IMG/VR virus record: IMGVR_UViG_3300036781_000133
Span: 1-44,470 of that record
Reading direction: 5' to 3' (one strand)
DNA from: a virus
Length of the DNA: 44,470 nt
This document shows positions 1 through 5,675 of the stretch, piece after piece. The position numbers and the translations under genes are program-made. The notes under the pieces are model-generated. The model made no database searches and was not told the origin of the DNA. It was given only the letters and a program-made list of their open reading frames with translations. Numbering within the stretch: position 1 is the stretch's first letter; every line of letters starts with the position of its first letter.

Positions 1-192
1 CCGTGACCGTGGCGGAGCCGTAGGCCGTGACCGTGGCGGAGCCGGAGGCCGTGACCGTGGCGGAGCCGTAGGCCCTGACCGTGGCGGAGCCGTAGGCCGT
101 GACCGTGGCGGAGTCGGAGGCCGTGACCGTGGCGGAGCCGGAGGCCGTGACCGTGGCGGAGCCGGAGGCCCTGACCGTGGCGGAGCCGGAGG
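1..192. repeat. 24-bp tandem repeat, left part (8 units)
   Basis: Eight perfect-length 24-bp units fill positions 1-192; the next unit is interrupted by unique sequence at about 200. Units differ at only three bases: g/c at unit position 3, c/t at 18 and t/g at 21. Read on the minus strand each unit is eight codons, [Y/S][G/D]SATV[T/R]A. In plus-strand order the units are TGY, TGS, TGY, RGY, TDS, TGS, TGS, RGS, where the letters give the T/R, G/D and Y/S choices. The array runs off the left edge and continues at 43918-44470. Confidence 0.97.
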
Positions 193-325
193 CCCTGACG
201 TACTTCCCTTTGTCATCCCAGATCTCGAGCCACACCCCGCGCGGCGAGATGATGTCGATGTCGCTGACCTTGGGGTCTGCTAGGGCCTTGTCCAGTTCAG
301 CTTGCGTGGTGACTTTGGTGCTCAT
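1..325 (-). CDS. Octapeptide-repeat phage protein, N-terminal part (gene continues at the right end of the window)
   Basis: The ATG is at 325-323 with GGAG about six bases upstream. A head of roughly 45 residues (MSTKVTTQAELDKAL..., then SPRGVWLEIWDDKGKYV) leads straight into [Y/S][G/D]SATV[T/R]A repeats, which stay open to position 1. The same frame resumes at 44470 and ends at 43475, so this is one gene cut by the window ends. The head, repeat and tail arrangement matches a family common in actinobacteriophages, whose C-terminal part I recall as DUF7666. The regular alternation of small and beta-branched residues suggests a beta-helix or beta-roll. Its function is unknown; surface binding or a host interaction would be guesses. 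A promoter-like word at 369-380 lies 44 bases upstream. Confidence 0.85.
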   Translation of the reverse strand, partial: MSTKVTTQAELDKALADPKVSDIDIISPRGVWLEIWDDKGKYVRASGSATVRASGSATVTASGSATVTASDSATVTAYGSATVRAYGSATVTASGSATVTAYGSATVT

Positions 326-368
326 GAGAATCTCCAAATCTGTTTGGTTGGTAGCAGTAGAAGTGTAG

Positions 369-380
369 TTAGTATGTCAC
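369..380 (-). promoter_or_regulatory. Extended -10 promoter word before the repeat-protein gene
   Basis: The minus strand reads TGACATACTAA: TG, one base, then CATACT, a fit to an extended -10 element. The TGA is also the stop codon of the HTH gene 377-877. It would start transcription about 40 bases upstream of the ATG at 325. The same word recurs at 3755, 3947, 6282, 15177 and 40317. Confidence 0.5.
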
Positions 381-877
381 GAAATTGGGAAGATTTCGGG
401 AGCATTTCCGCCGATCATCTCGAAGCCACCGGGCTCATTCTGCACACCGGCCACGCGCTCCACGATGTTCGTCAGATAGATCAGCACCGGCCCGACAGCA
501 TCCACGAACTCCTTGAGATTGGTGTCCTGGTTCAGCGTGATGCTGGCGATACCGACTGCCAGGCGCTCATGGTCTTTGTTCCACTCGGCCACCGGCGACT
601 CGATCTGCACTCGAGGCAGCAGGATCTTGCCTTGCTCGAGCGCGCGCACGCCGACGTACTTGAGCGTGACGGGGATGTGCTCGACAGCCATGTCTGCCGG
701 CGCCGTGGCGGTGAAGCGAGCGGGGTAGTGCTCGTGCTGTGTGGCGCCCAACTCGTGCAGCGCAGCTTTGACGGTATGGTAGGCCAGCCCCGTTTTCTCC
801 TGGATGTCGGGGATGCTGAGCGGGCGCTTTGTGCCGGCGAGCGCGGCGCTGACCTTCTCGAGGCTGACTAACTTCAT
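377..877 (-). CDS. Winged-helix-like DNA-binding protein, hypothetical
   Basis: 166 residues. The first 50 residues (MKLVSLEKVSAAL..., LSIPDIQEKTGLAYHTVKAAL) look like a winged helix-turn-helix: a short helix, a second helix with DIQEKTGL and a recognition helix YHTVKAALHEL. The remainder is mixed alpha/beta with no motif I recognise. The ATG at 877 overlaps the stop of the upstream gene by four bases (ATGA), so it belongs to the leftward operon. It is a candidate regulator, possibly of the GCAA-N4-TTGC dyads in the control region; that link is inference only. An RNA- or protein-binding role would also fit such a domain. Confidence 0.75.
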   Translation of the reverse strand: MKLVSLEKVSAALAGTKRPLSIPDIQEKTGLAYHTVKAALHELGATQHEHYPARFTATAPADMAVEHIPVTLKYVGVRALEQGKILLPRVQIESPVAEWNKDHERLAVGIASITLNQDTNLKEFVDAVGPVLIYLTNIVERVAGVQNEPGGFEMIGGNAPEIFPIS

Positions 878-1110
878 GATTTCTCTCTCGTTTCTGCGTT
901 GTTGAAGCTGTGGCGCTTGCCGTATTCGAGGGACCGCTGGAGGTCACCAGGACTGCCGTTGCCTCGATTGGTGGGATTCCCTTTTCCAGCATTCACTGCG
1001 CGCTCAATGGTGCTGACCTTCCTGAAGGGGCTCATGTTGCAGTAACCACAGCCCCCCTCGAGGCATGTGCAATCGAAGCTGGGCCAGCAGATGCGCCGCT
1101 CTGTGCTCAT
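874..1110 (-). CDS. Small Cys-cluster phage protein
   Basis: 78 residues starting at the ATG at 1110. The upstream gene's TGA overlaps it by four bases, which decides this start; a longer open frame to 1665 exists but is a shadow of neighbouring genes. The N-terminus has Cys at 8, 14, 16, 21 and 24 (ICWPSFDC, CLEGGCGYC), suggesting metal or disulfide bonding. The rest is polar, with KVSTIERAV and a basic, Asn-rich tail. Small proteins with this SFDxxC...GCGYC pattern occur in many actinophages and have no assigned function. Confidence 0.75.
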   Translation of the reverse strand: MSTERRICWPSFDCTCLEGGCGYCNMSPFRKVSTIERAVNAGKGNPTNRGNGSPGDLQRSLEYGKRHSFNNAETREKS

Positions 1111-1385
1111 CCGAATGCCGCCCAGAGCAGAATGAGCATCCAACGGATGATCAGGATGCAGCCGAAGGCAACAGCACCATATGCCAGGCCTTGCAGCCAG
1201 GGCTGAAGGGCCTTGAGCACCCGCCGGCGGATCTGGGCACGGCGCTTCTGTCGGATGTTGCGCAGGATGCGCGCCACGCTGATTCCGCCAGTAATGGCGC
1301 GCACGCGGTGGCAGTAGCAAGAGCACGTCTCGCAGCCAGCGTGAATGCCATCCCGACAGTCGAGCGTGATGTACTCGGCGCTCAT
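1107..1385 (-). CDS. Small Cys-rich membrane protein
   Basis: 92 residues. Cys at 10, 18, 21, 23 and 25 (CRDGIHAGC, CSCYC) form a probable metal-binding or disulfide head. A basic stretch (RNIRQKRRAQIRRR) comes next, then one hydrophobic segment near the C-terminus (residues about 68-91, LAYGAVAFGCILIIRW...). The basic flank before the segment suggests the head stays in the cytoplasm. Both ends overlap neighbours by four bases in ATGA form. No function can be assigned. Confidence 0.7.
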   Translation of the reverse strand: MSAEYITLDCRDGIHAGCETCSCYCHRVRAITGGISVARILRNIRQKRRAQIRRRVLKALQPWLQGLAYGAVAFGCILIIRWMLILLWAAFG

Positions 1386-1729
1386 CGCACGATCCTGCCA
1401 GTTCGCTCGAGGATCTGGAGCGTGACTTCTGCCAGGTCAGCCTCAAGCGGCGACTCATCCAGCACGTACTGTGCCAGGTTGTCGAGTGCATCCTTGTCAG
1501 GAAGCACGTCCGGCGTTGATCCACTTGCCAGCTTGGGGCGAGGGCTACGCGCGTAGGAGGGGATTGCTTTGCCTGCCGAGATGAGGTCGCGCTCCCACAT
1601 CGCAAGGTCTCGACAAGGGGTGCCGCTTTGCCGGCGCATCCTGCCGTGAGCCTGGCAGTAGACATAGCCCTTGTTGTCGAGCATCGTGATCGGCGCGCCG
1701 CATCCGCGCAACCCCTCGCACGTCGCCAT
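1382..1729 (-). CDS. Zinc-knuckle-like hypothetical protein
   Basis: 115 residues. The N-terminal 40 residues contain Cys4, Cys10, Cys25, His28 and Cys38 (CEGLRGC, VYCQAHGR, PCRDL), a likely small zinc site. The C-terminal half (DALDNLAQYVLDES..., VTLQILERTGRIV) is predicted helical. It overlaps the upstream gene by one base (TGATG) and the downstream gene by four. Similar knuckle-plus-helix proteins are common in actinophage early regions and are uncharacterised. Confidence 0.75.
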   Translation of the reverse strand: MATCEGLRGCGAPITMLDNKGYVYCQAHGRMRRQSGTPCRDLAMWERDLISAGKAIPSYARSPRPKLASGSTPDVLPDKDALDNLAQYVLDESPLEADLAEVTLQILERTGRIVR

Positions 1730-2304
1730 CAGAAGGTCTCGCCGGCAACGAATGCGCGGTAGTCGGCGGCGTTGCGAGGCAGCACCTTACCGGGCCAGTA
1801 AGACGGCTGCGAGTCCACACGGCTGGCACCGTGGCGCCCAACGAAGTAGCCGCGCTTCGTGCGCGCAGCGTTGCCGACCACGATGGGGTAGGGGTCCTCG
1901 CCGCGCTCGAGCATGGGCGCGAGGATCTCCGGCGCGTAGGTCAGGGCCGTGCGATGGTTGAAGGATTCGACATCCGCGTACACCGGGCTCTTGGGCGTGC
2001 CGACGATCATCTTCGGATCGAGTCGGAACAGCGCGGCCAGCAGCCAGCCCCATTCGTCGTAGGTCGCGGCGTAGCCGTCGATCTCCGGGCGCATGGCGCC
2101 GTAGGATCCGCTGTTGCCGGCGCGCCTGCCGTGATCACGGCGCCCAGCCTCAAGCTGGATCTCGGATGCGTACTCCGTTGCCCTCGAGCCATGCTCTTGC
2201 AGGCTCTTGAACATGACGTGCTCCGGGATTCGCCCGGCCTTCTTCTCCGCATCGAGTGCATCGCGGACGGCGCTTGCGCGCAGGATGTTCGAGTGAATGC
2301 GCAT
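1729..2304 (-). CDS. Conserved phage hypothetical protein (WDEWG-type)
   Basis: 191 residues from the ATG at 2304, which has GGAG six bases upstream. The frame is open to 2496, but that extension overlaps a separate small gene and lacks a ribosome site. The protein begins MRIHSNIL and carries YAATYDEWGWLLAALFRLDP near residue 95, then DVESFNHRT. A start of this MKIH type and a (T/Y)xDEWGxFLAxLF core are familiar to me from many actinophage early proteins of unknown function. It ends one base into the next gene. Confidence 0.8.
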   Translation of the reverse strand: MRIHSNILRASAVRDALDAEKKAGRIPEHVMFKSLQEHGSRATEYASEIQLEAGRRDHGRRAGNSGSYGAMRPEIDGYAATYDEWGWLLAALFRLDPKMIVGTPKSPVYADVESFNHRTALTYAPEILAPMLERGEDPYPIVVGNAARTKRGYFVGRHGASRVDSQPSYWPGKVLPRNAADYRAFVAGETF

Positions 2305-2321
2305 TGCAGTCTCCAGTTCTG

Positions 2322-2438
2322 CTAGTGGTTCAGGGTCGGGAAGGTGCCCCATGCTGCAAGCAGCACGACGAGCGTAATCAGCAGCCAGGGGCGAACGCTC
2401 ACGCGCTGCATGGTTTTGTCCACTTGCCGGCGGTTCAC
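2322..2438 (-). CDS. Tiny single-pass membrane protein
   Basis: 38 residues from a GTG whose GTGA overlaps the upstream stop codon. An internal ATG would give 29 residues. It has a basic N-terminus (MNRRQVDK), then one hydrophobic helix (WLLITLVVLLAAWG, residues 18-31) and a short tail. The four-base overlap on one side and the 17-base gap to the next gene match the operon style. No function is known. Confidence 0.6.
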   Translation of the reverse strand: MNRRQVDKTMQRVSVRPWLLITLVVLLAAWGTFPTLNH

Positions 2439-2614
2439 GGCGCCGCGACCGCTTGAGCCTGCATCCATTCGTAGTGCTTGCCGGTCCACCGGCCAACGCT
2501 CGAGATGCGTAGCGCTTCGATCACGAAGTAGGCCGGCGACTCACCCGCAAAGCGATGTAGTGTGCGGCGCGGGCGCATGTCGGATCGCACGCGGCGAGGC
2601 TGAACCGTGGCCAT
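2435..2614 (-). CDS. Small hypothetical protein
   Basis: 59 residues from the ATG at 2614, which overlaps the upstream stop by one base (TGATG). Basic N-terminus (VQPRRVRSDMRPRR), then FVIEALRISSVGRW and GKHYEWMQAQ. The last part resembles small actinophage proteins with a W-x-G-K-x-Y-E core, but I cannot name a family. Second gene of the leftward operon. Confidence 0.6.
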   Translation of the reverse strand: MATVQPRRVRSDMRPRRTLHRFAGESPAYFVIEALRISSVGRWTGKHYEWMQAQAVAAP

Positions 2615-2697
2615 CAACGGGCACCCTGAGATGAAGCGATGCGGCGCATCTCATTGAGTGGGCCGACGTACATGTGCTGATAGGGGCGAAGAGTCAC
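2614..2697 (-). CDS. Very small leader protein
   Basis: 27 residues (MTLRPYQHMYVGPL..., RRIASSQGAR) from a GTG at 2697 with GGAG nine bases upstream. It is the first frame after the TATAAT promoter at 2753-2758. Its stop is coupled to the next gene (TGATG). An upstream start near 2805 is ruled out because it lies beyond the promoter. It could be a real micro-protein or simply a translational leader. Confidence 0.5.
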   Translation of the reverse strand: MTLRPYQHMYVGPLNEMRRIASSQGAR

Positions 2698-2752
2698 GGT
2701 GTCAGTCTCCAAACTTGACAACTTGGGCCGGACGGTTGCCCGGCCACACTCC

Positions 2753-2782
2753 ATTATAGACACACTTTGCAGGTGATTGCAA
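2753..2782 (-). promoter_or_regulatory. Sigma70-like promoter of the left operon, with an overlapping dyad
   Basis: On the minus strand TTGCAA (2782-2777), an 18-base spacer and a perfect TATAAT (2758-2753) point at the leftward operon; transcription would start near 2746. The -35 box overlaps a GCAAGAGATTGC dyad at 2779-2790, so a protein bound there would block the promoter. Confidence 0.7.
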
Positions 2783-3023
2783 GAGATTGCTAAAACGATT
2801 TGCAAACTACACAGCTGGATTCTTGCAAAGTACGGGTGTCAAGTCACGACGTTGTGTTTCCCGGATTCGCAGGGGAGTGCAAGAGATTGCAGCGGAGGCA
2901 TTTGCAATGTCATTTGCAGAGTGCATTTCACTTTGCTGCAAAGTGCATGCAATGTGCGAAAATCCCATATTCCGACAGGGGAGAGATTGCAAGACAGATT
3001 GCAGAAGATTGCACTTGATTTTG
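2763..3023. promoter_or_regulatory. TTGC-word cluster and dyads: candidate control region or origin
   Basis: About 260 bases visibly richer in A/T than the surroundings hold more than a dozen TTGC or GCAA words. GCAAGAGATTGC (GCAA-N4-TTGC, an inverted repeat) occurs at 2779-2790 and, exactly 100 bases on, at 2879-2890. A 6-base-spacer variant lies at 2989-3002 and a looser copy at 3001-3012. A further copy is at 3670-3681. Open frames here are overlapping on both strands, have no ribosome sites and look spurious. The arrangement fits an operator cluster or an iteron-type origin. Confidence 0.6.
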
Positions 3024-3030
3024 CCTTCTA

Positions 3031-3068
3031 ATCCCCCCTACGCTAGTGCAGCAGCGTATTGGGGGGAT
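3031..3068. other. Hairpin with a C6/G6 stem
   Basis: Left arm 3031-3044 (ATCCCCCCTACGCT) pairs with 3053-3068 over 14 base pairs with a two-base bulge (TT at 3059-3060). The loop is 8 bases (AGTGCAGC). There is no T-tract on either side, so a simple terminator is unlikely. It directly follows the TTGC cluster. Confidence 0.65.
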
Positions 3069-3112
3069 GGGATTGAGATACTCTCCCGGCCCCCTACGCA
3101 GACACCGGGGCA

Positions 3113-3149
3113 CGGCAAGCGCTCACCCCGCTGCGCGGGGCGCTTGCCG
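3113..3149. other. Strong GC hairpin in the non-coding region
   Basis: A 10-bp perfect stem (CGGCAAGCGC at 3113-3122 with 3140-3149) encloses a second CCCGC/GCGGG stem (3127-3131 with 3135-3139). No T-run follows. From 3150 to 3338 I see no gene, only scattered TTGACA-like words (3191, 3318). Confidence 0.65.
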
Positions 3150-3338
3150 GCCCGCGTATGGCGTTGCTACGGTGCCCGGATCTCGGCATGGTCACATTGA
3201 CATGATGATGGCGGAGGCTGGATTGATGGGCGCAGCCTGCTGAGTAGGGGTCTCAACGGCCCGCGTTACTGCATCCTTCGTTTGCGCATGCCGCAATAAA
3301 TCCACTTGTTTCCATGGCTTGACATCTGGGCATGGGAA

Positions 3339-3369
3339 AGCCCCTCGAGCTGGTTGCTCTCGAGGGGCT
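3339..3369 (-). terminator. Terminator of the small leftward unit
   Basis: 11-bp perfect stem AGCCCCTCGAG / CTCGAGGGGCT (3339-3349 with 3359-3369) and a 9-base loop. It lies four bases after the stop of the gene ending at 3374. On the minus strand the stem is followed by TTTCCC, a weak T-tract. It would keep leftward transcription out of the control region. Confidence 0.75.
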
Positions 3370-3373
3370 GAGG

Positions 3374-3505
3374 TCAGTCCTCTACGTACTCGTCCTCTTC
3401 CAGGACAGCAGCACCGTCAAAGGTGACTGAAGTGAAGCCGGCGAAGTTCTCGGCAAGGTAGTCGCGGATGCGAGCCTCATACTCTTCACGAGTGACGATC
3501 CTCAC
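3374..3505 (-). CDS. Small acidic hypothetical protein
   Basis: 43 residues from a GTG at 3505 whose GTGA overlaps the upstream stop. N-terminus RIVTREEYEARIRDYL is helical; the tail (AVLEEDEYVED) is strongly acidic. It is second in a two-gene leftward unit ended by a hairpin. An acidic small protein in a phage early region could mimic DNA or bind a host protein, but nothing in the sequence shows this. Confidence 0.65.
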   Translation of the reverse strand: MRIVTREEYEARIRDYLAENFAGFTSVTFDGAAVLEEDEYVED

Positions 3506-3615
3506 AGCGCGCCGCCAATGCGGTAGTCCGTGATCTGCGCGTCAGTGGGGTGGGGCTGATACGTCTTGAGAGCGCGTGCCTCACGGCGAGTCCGGGTGTA
3601 CGGGTGATTGCTCAT
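3502..3615 (-). CDS. Small basic hypothetical protein
   Basis: 37 residues from the ATG at 3615, preceded by GGAGA at about nine bases. The frame is open to 3837, but that extension crosses the promoter region and another gene's start. The protein is basic at the N-terminus (MSNHPYTRTRREARALKTY). Coupled to the downstream gene by a four-base overlap. Confidence 0.6.
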   Translation of the reverse strand: MSNHPYTRTRREARALKTYQPHPTDAQITDYRIGGAL

Positions 3616-3661
3616 GGTGATCGTCTCCAGTGATCTGATGGGGTGCTGCTTGATACCCCCT

Positions 3662-3690
3662 AGTCTACTGCAATCTCTTGCAAAGTCATC
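3662..3690 (-). promoter_or_regulatory. Probable leftward promoter with an internal dyad
   Basis: The minus strand has TAGACT (3667-3662) as a possible -10, and the dyad GCAAGAGATTGC at 3681-3670 sits two bases upstream, in the spacer. No clear -35 is visible. A dyad inside this promoter and another over the -35 at 2777 suggest shared repression. Confidence 0.4.
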
Positions 3691-3732
3691 TTGTCCAGGC
3701 CAGGAGAAAGTCTTGTTTCCAAACTCATTCAC

Positions 3733-3763
3733 TTGACACGTTGACAAAAAGGCCTGACATACT
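3733..3763 (+). promoter_or_regulatory. Rightward promoter region: TTGACA boxes and extended -10
   Basis: TTGACA at 3733-3738 and again at 3741-3746, then TGACATACT at 3755-3763. The -10 (CATACT, 3758-3763) ends six bases before the GTG at 3770, so the first transcript should be leaderless. The first TTGACA is 19 bases from the -10. Confidence 0.55.
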
Positions 3764-3769
3764 AAGTTC

Positions 3770-3949
3770 GTGAACGATTCGCTCAACAAGATCCTCCGCA
3801 CCATGATCTTCACCATCCCACCCTGGATCCATGGCACGGTGAACGGCTACCGCAACTACGACTGCCGCTGCTTCTCGTGCTGCCTGGCAGCGAGCAAGTA
3901 CGACTGCGCCTACAGAGCCCGGCAGAGGATGTTGCGCAAGTCTGCTTGA
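3770..3949 (+). CDS. Small Cys-rich phage protein, probably leaderless
   Basis: 59 residues from a GTG with no ribosome site; the promoter word ends six bases upstream. Core HGTVNGYRNYDCRC followed by CxxC and a second Tyr-Asp-Cys. An HGTxxGYxNYGCRCxxC motif is widespread in small actinophage proteins, sometimes fused to other domains, and probably binds zinc. A basic C-terminus (RARQRMLRK) suggests nucleic acid contact. First gene of the rightward region. Its TGA stop doubles as part of the next promoter word. Confidence 0.7.
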   Translation: MNDSLNKILRTMIFTIPPWIHGTVNGYRNYDCRCFSCCLAASKYDCAYRARQRMLRKSA

Positions 3950-3957
3950 CATACTAA
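3947..3957 (+). promoter_or_regulatory. Extended -10 promoter word
   Basis: TGACATACTAA, with TGA being the stop of the preceding gene. The predicted start near 3962 leaves a leader of about 48 bases before the ATG at 4010. Confidence 0.5.
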
Positions 3958-4009
3958 GAACGAACTGCAAGCATGTAGTCGTACATCACCCACCGAGCAT
4001 TGGAGATCC

Positions 4010-4354
4010 ATGAACGACGCAGCACCGCAGACCCAGCCCATCGAAGAGCAGCCCGACCTCTCGGAAGCGAACATCGGGGAGGACCCGCGAGCCACTCCGA
4101 AGGATGCCGGCGACCCGCTGAACGAGGCTCCCACTCGCCGTGAGGTCATCGACTGGCTCAACTCCCTGCGCGGCGCCGAGTACCAGAAGGCGCTCCGGGA
4201 TCAGGACCGTCTCGACAAGATCCGCTCCGAGGCGCTCACCTTCGCGCTCAACGCCAACGCTGGCGGCACGGCAGGTGTCGGCAACACCGAGGTCATCGAG
4301 CACGCCGAGAAGTACTTCGCCTTCCTGTCGGGCTCCGCCGAGGCAGTGTCCTGA
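4010..4354 (+). CDS. Hypothetical early protein
   Basis: 114 residues; ATG preceded by GGAG at six bases. The first 40 residues are Pro/Glu/Asp-rich and probably disordered. Residues 43-75 (RREVIDWLNSLRG..., LDKIRSEALTFALN) are predicted helical and may form a coiled coil. A Gly-rich hinge then leads to a final helix (TEVIEHAEKYFAFL). I recognise no family. Coupled to the next gene by TGATG. Confidence 0.7.
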   Translation: MNDAAPQTQPIEEQPDLSEANIGEDPRATPKDAGDPLNEAPTRREVIDWLNSLRGAEYQKALRDQDRLDKIRSEALTFALNANAGGTAGVGNTEVIEHAEKYFAFLSGSAEAVS

Positions 4355-4485
4355 TGAAGTGGCGAACCCGGCTGGCCATCGTGATCTGCGTGGTCTTGCT
4401 GCTCGCCGGTGCGGCCCTCGCGCTCTGGGGGCTGTGGCAACTCCAGCAGCCGATCCCGCGCTGGCACATGTACCGGGGCTCATGA
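4354..4485 (+). CDS. Tiny single-pass membrane protein
   Basis: 43 residues. MKWRTR is followed by a hydrophobic helix (LAIVICVVLLLAGAALALWG) and a short periplasm-side tail. Starts one base inside the upstream stop and overlaps the next gene by four bases. The basic N-terminus followed by the hydrophobic helix would suit a signal anchor. No function assigned. Confidence 0.65.
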   Translation: MKWRTRLAIVICVVLLLAGAALALWGLWQLQQPIPRWHMYRGS

Positions 4486-4817
4486 TGGCCACCGACACTC
4501 TGATCACCGGAGCCCAGTACGTCGCCATCCGCGATGAGGTCAGTCGGGTTGGTCAGACAGTGAGCACGAGCGAGGCTGACCGTCTGATGGCGGCTGGCTT
4601 GATCGACGTGACCTGGGCCGTCAGCAAACTGAATATCGGGCCAGGCACTCTCTATGACCCGGAGCGCCGGCCTCGCTCGAGGTACACGGCTCGGGAGTGG
4701 AACGAGTACAACAAGTGCGCCTACCGCAACCCGGTCTGCAAGCAGTACCACGGCCCGGATGAGCCTCACACTGCACAGGACGGCACGCGCTTCATCGTGG
4801 TGGATCCAGCCTCATGA
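4482..4817 (+). CDS. Hypothetical protein
   Basis: 111 residues (108-110 if the second ATG at 4485 is used). The ATGA overlap favours 4482. Features: VSTSEADRLMAAGLIDVTW, a possible small helical DNA- or protein-binding segment, then TAREWNEYNKCAYRNPVCKQYHGPDEPH with two Cys and two His that could bind metal. No family recognised. The next gene begins four bases before its end. Confidence 0.65.
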   Translation: MMATDTLITGAQYVAIRDEVSRVGQTVSTSEADRLMAAGLIDVTWAVSKLNIGPGTLYDPERRPRSRYTAREWNEYNKCAYRNPVCKQYHGPDEPHTAQDGTRFIVVDPAS

Positions 4818-5059
4818 CCGGCTTGATCTGGTCCGTAGCGCTCGCGGCCATCGGCATCCTCGGAATCCTGCTCGCCGGCTCGAAGTACAAGGTCGGCTGG
4901 CTCATCGGGTTCGGAGTCCAGGGTCTCTGGATCGTGTTCGCCCTGGTGACCGCTCAGTACGGCTTCATCCTCAGTGCTGTCGCCTATGGCATTGTGTACG
5001 GGCGGAACTGGTTGCGGTGGCGCCGAGATGAGAAGGCGGCGAAGAATGCCCCGGCGTGA
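4814..5059 (+). CDS. Two-pass membrane protein
   Basis: 81 residues with hydrophobic segments at about 3-22 and 27-62 (GLIWSVALAAIGILGILLAG; LIGFGVQGLWIVFALVTAQY) and a basic C-terminal tail (RNWLRWRRDEKAAK). This arrangement, with the YGIVYGRNWLRWR ending, is typical of small early membrane proteins in actinophages. It is far from the lysis genes, so a holin role is less likely. Confidence 0.7.
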   Translation: MTGLIWSVALAAIGILGILLAGSKYKVGWLIGFGVQGLWIVFALVTAQYGFILSAVAYGIVYGRNWLRWRRDEKAAKNAPA

Positions 5060-5351
5060 CCCTACCGTGGAGCGTGAGCGGATCACAGAGACGTGGGCCA
5101 GCCTCAATCCGGAAGCTGCTGCGGTGGATTATGTCAACCATCCTCCGCACTACACCGCCGATCCGTCCGGAGTCGAGTGAATCACGATCACTCGCCACCG
5201 CAACTTCAACATCGGAAACGCGATCAAGTACCTGTGGCGCGCCGGCCTCGGGCGTGTTGGGGAAGGGCAGGATTCTCAGGCCAAGCAGATCGAAGATCTC
5301 GAGAAGGCGATCTTCTACATCCGAGACGAGATCGAGAGGATCCGCGGATGA
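5046..5351 (+). pseudogene. DUF3310 protein split by one in-frame TGA
   Basis: From the ATG at 5046 the frame reads a typical DUF3310 start (DYVNHPPHYTADPSGVE), hits TGA at 5178-5180, then continues in the same frame with ITITRHRNFNIGNAIKYLWR and a C-terminal helix to TGA at 5349-5351. The two halves together give 100 residues plus the stop and have the normal domain length. In relatives I remember, Cys or another residue sits where the TGA is (GVECI). The second half has no in-frame ATG, GTG or TTG, so it cannot be made alone. It may be a nonsense mutation, a sequencing error (TGC to TGA) or a recoded stop. Confidence 0.8.
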
Positions 5352-5632
5352 CGACAGCAGAAGCATGCAAGGCATCCGGCGCCACCTACCGCCAACTCGA
5401 CTACTGGATCAAGTTGGGCTACCTCAAGCCCGACAACGCCAAAGACGGAAGCGGGAGTCAGCGCACTTGGAACGGCACCGAGGTCGCGGTGGCTCACCTG
5501 ATGATCCGGCTCCTGCGTGTCGGCTTCATCCCGAAGAAGGCTTCGGAGATCGCGCGTAGCGTAGTCAACGGCGAGCCTTCAACCCAACTCGATATTGGGA
5601 TGTATCTCGACATCAATCTCGACAAGGAGTAG
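5348..5632 (+). CDS. MerR-like HTH DNA-binding protein
   Basis: 94 residues; the ATG overlaps the end of the DUF3310 frame by four bases. MTTAEACKASGATYRQLDYWIKLG is a clear MerR-type helix-turn-helix with the wing residues YLKP. A second helical part (VAVAHLMIRLLRVGFIPKKA) may dimerise. There is no effector domain or Cys cluster, as is usual for phage excisionase/MerR-like minimal proteins. It could act on early or late promoters; the target is unknown. Confidence 0.75.
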   Translation: MTTAEACKASGATYRQLDYWIKLGYLKPDNAKDGSGSQRTWNGTEVAVAHLMIRLLRVGFIPKKASEIARSVVNGEPSTQLDIGMYLDINLDKE

Positions 5633-5675
5633 TCGAGCAGTACCCTGATCTTGCTCGAGCGAAAGGAGCATCGTC

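Noticed and set aside
99-368. Rightward frame through the 24-bp repeat (TVAEPEA repeats)
   Set aside because: It is the antisense reading of the repeat; it has no ribosome site, and the minus strand has a real start, ribosome site and conserved tail.
874-1665. 263-codon minus frame
   Set aside because: Only its last 78 codons look real; the upstream part overlaps two better-supported genes and the ATGA overlap marks the start at 1110.
2777-3200. Open frames of 60-137 codons in the control region
   Set aside because: They overlap on both strands, have no ribosome site and lie in word-repeat sequence; they look like chance frames.
5178-5180. Selenocysteine codon
   Set aside because: No convincing SECIS hairpin follows and no selenium genes are in the window; mutation or error is simpler.
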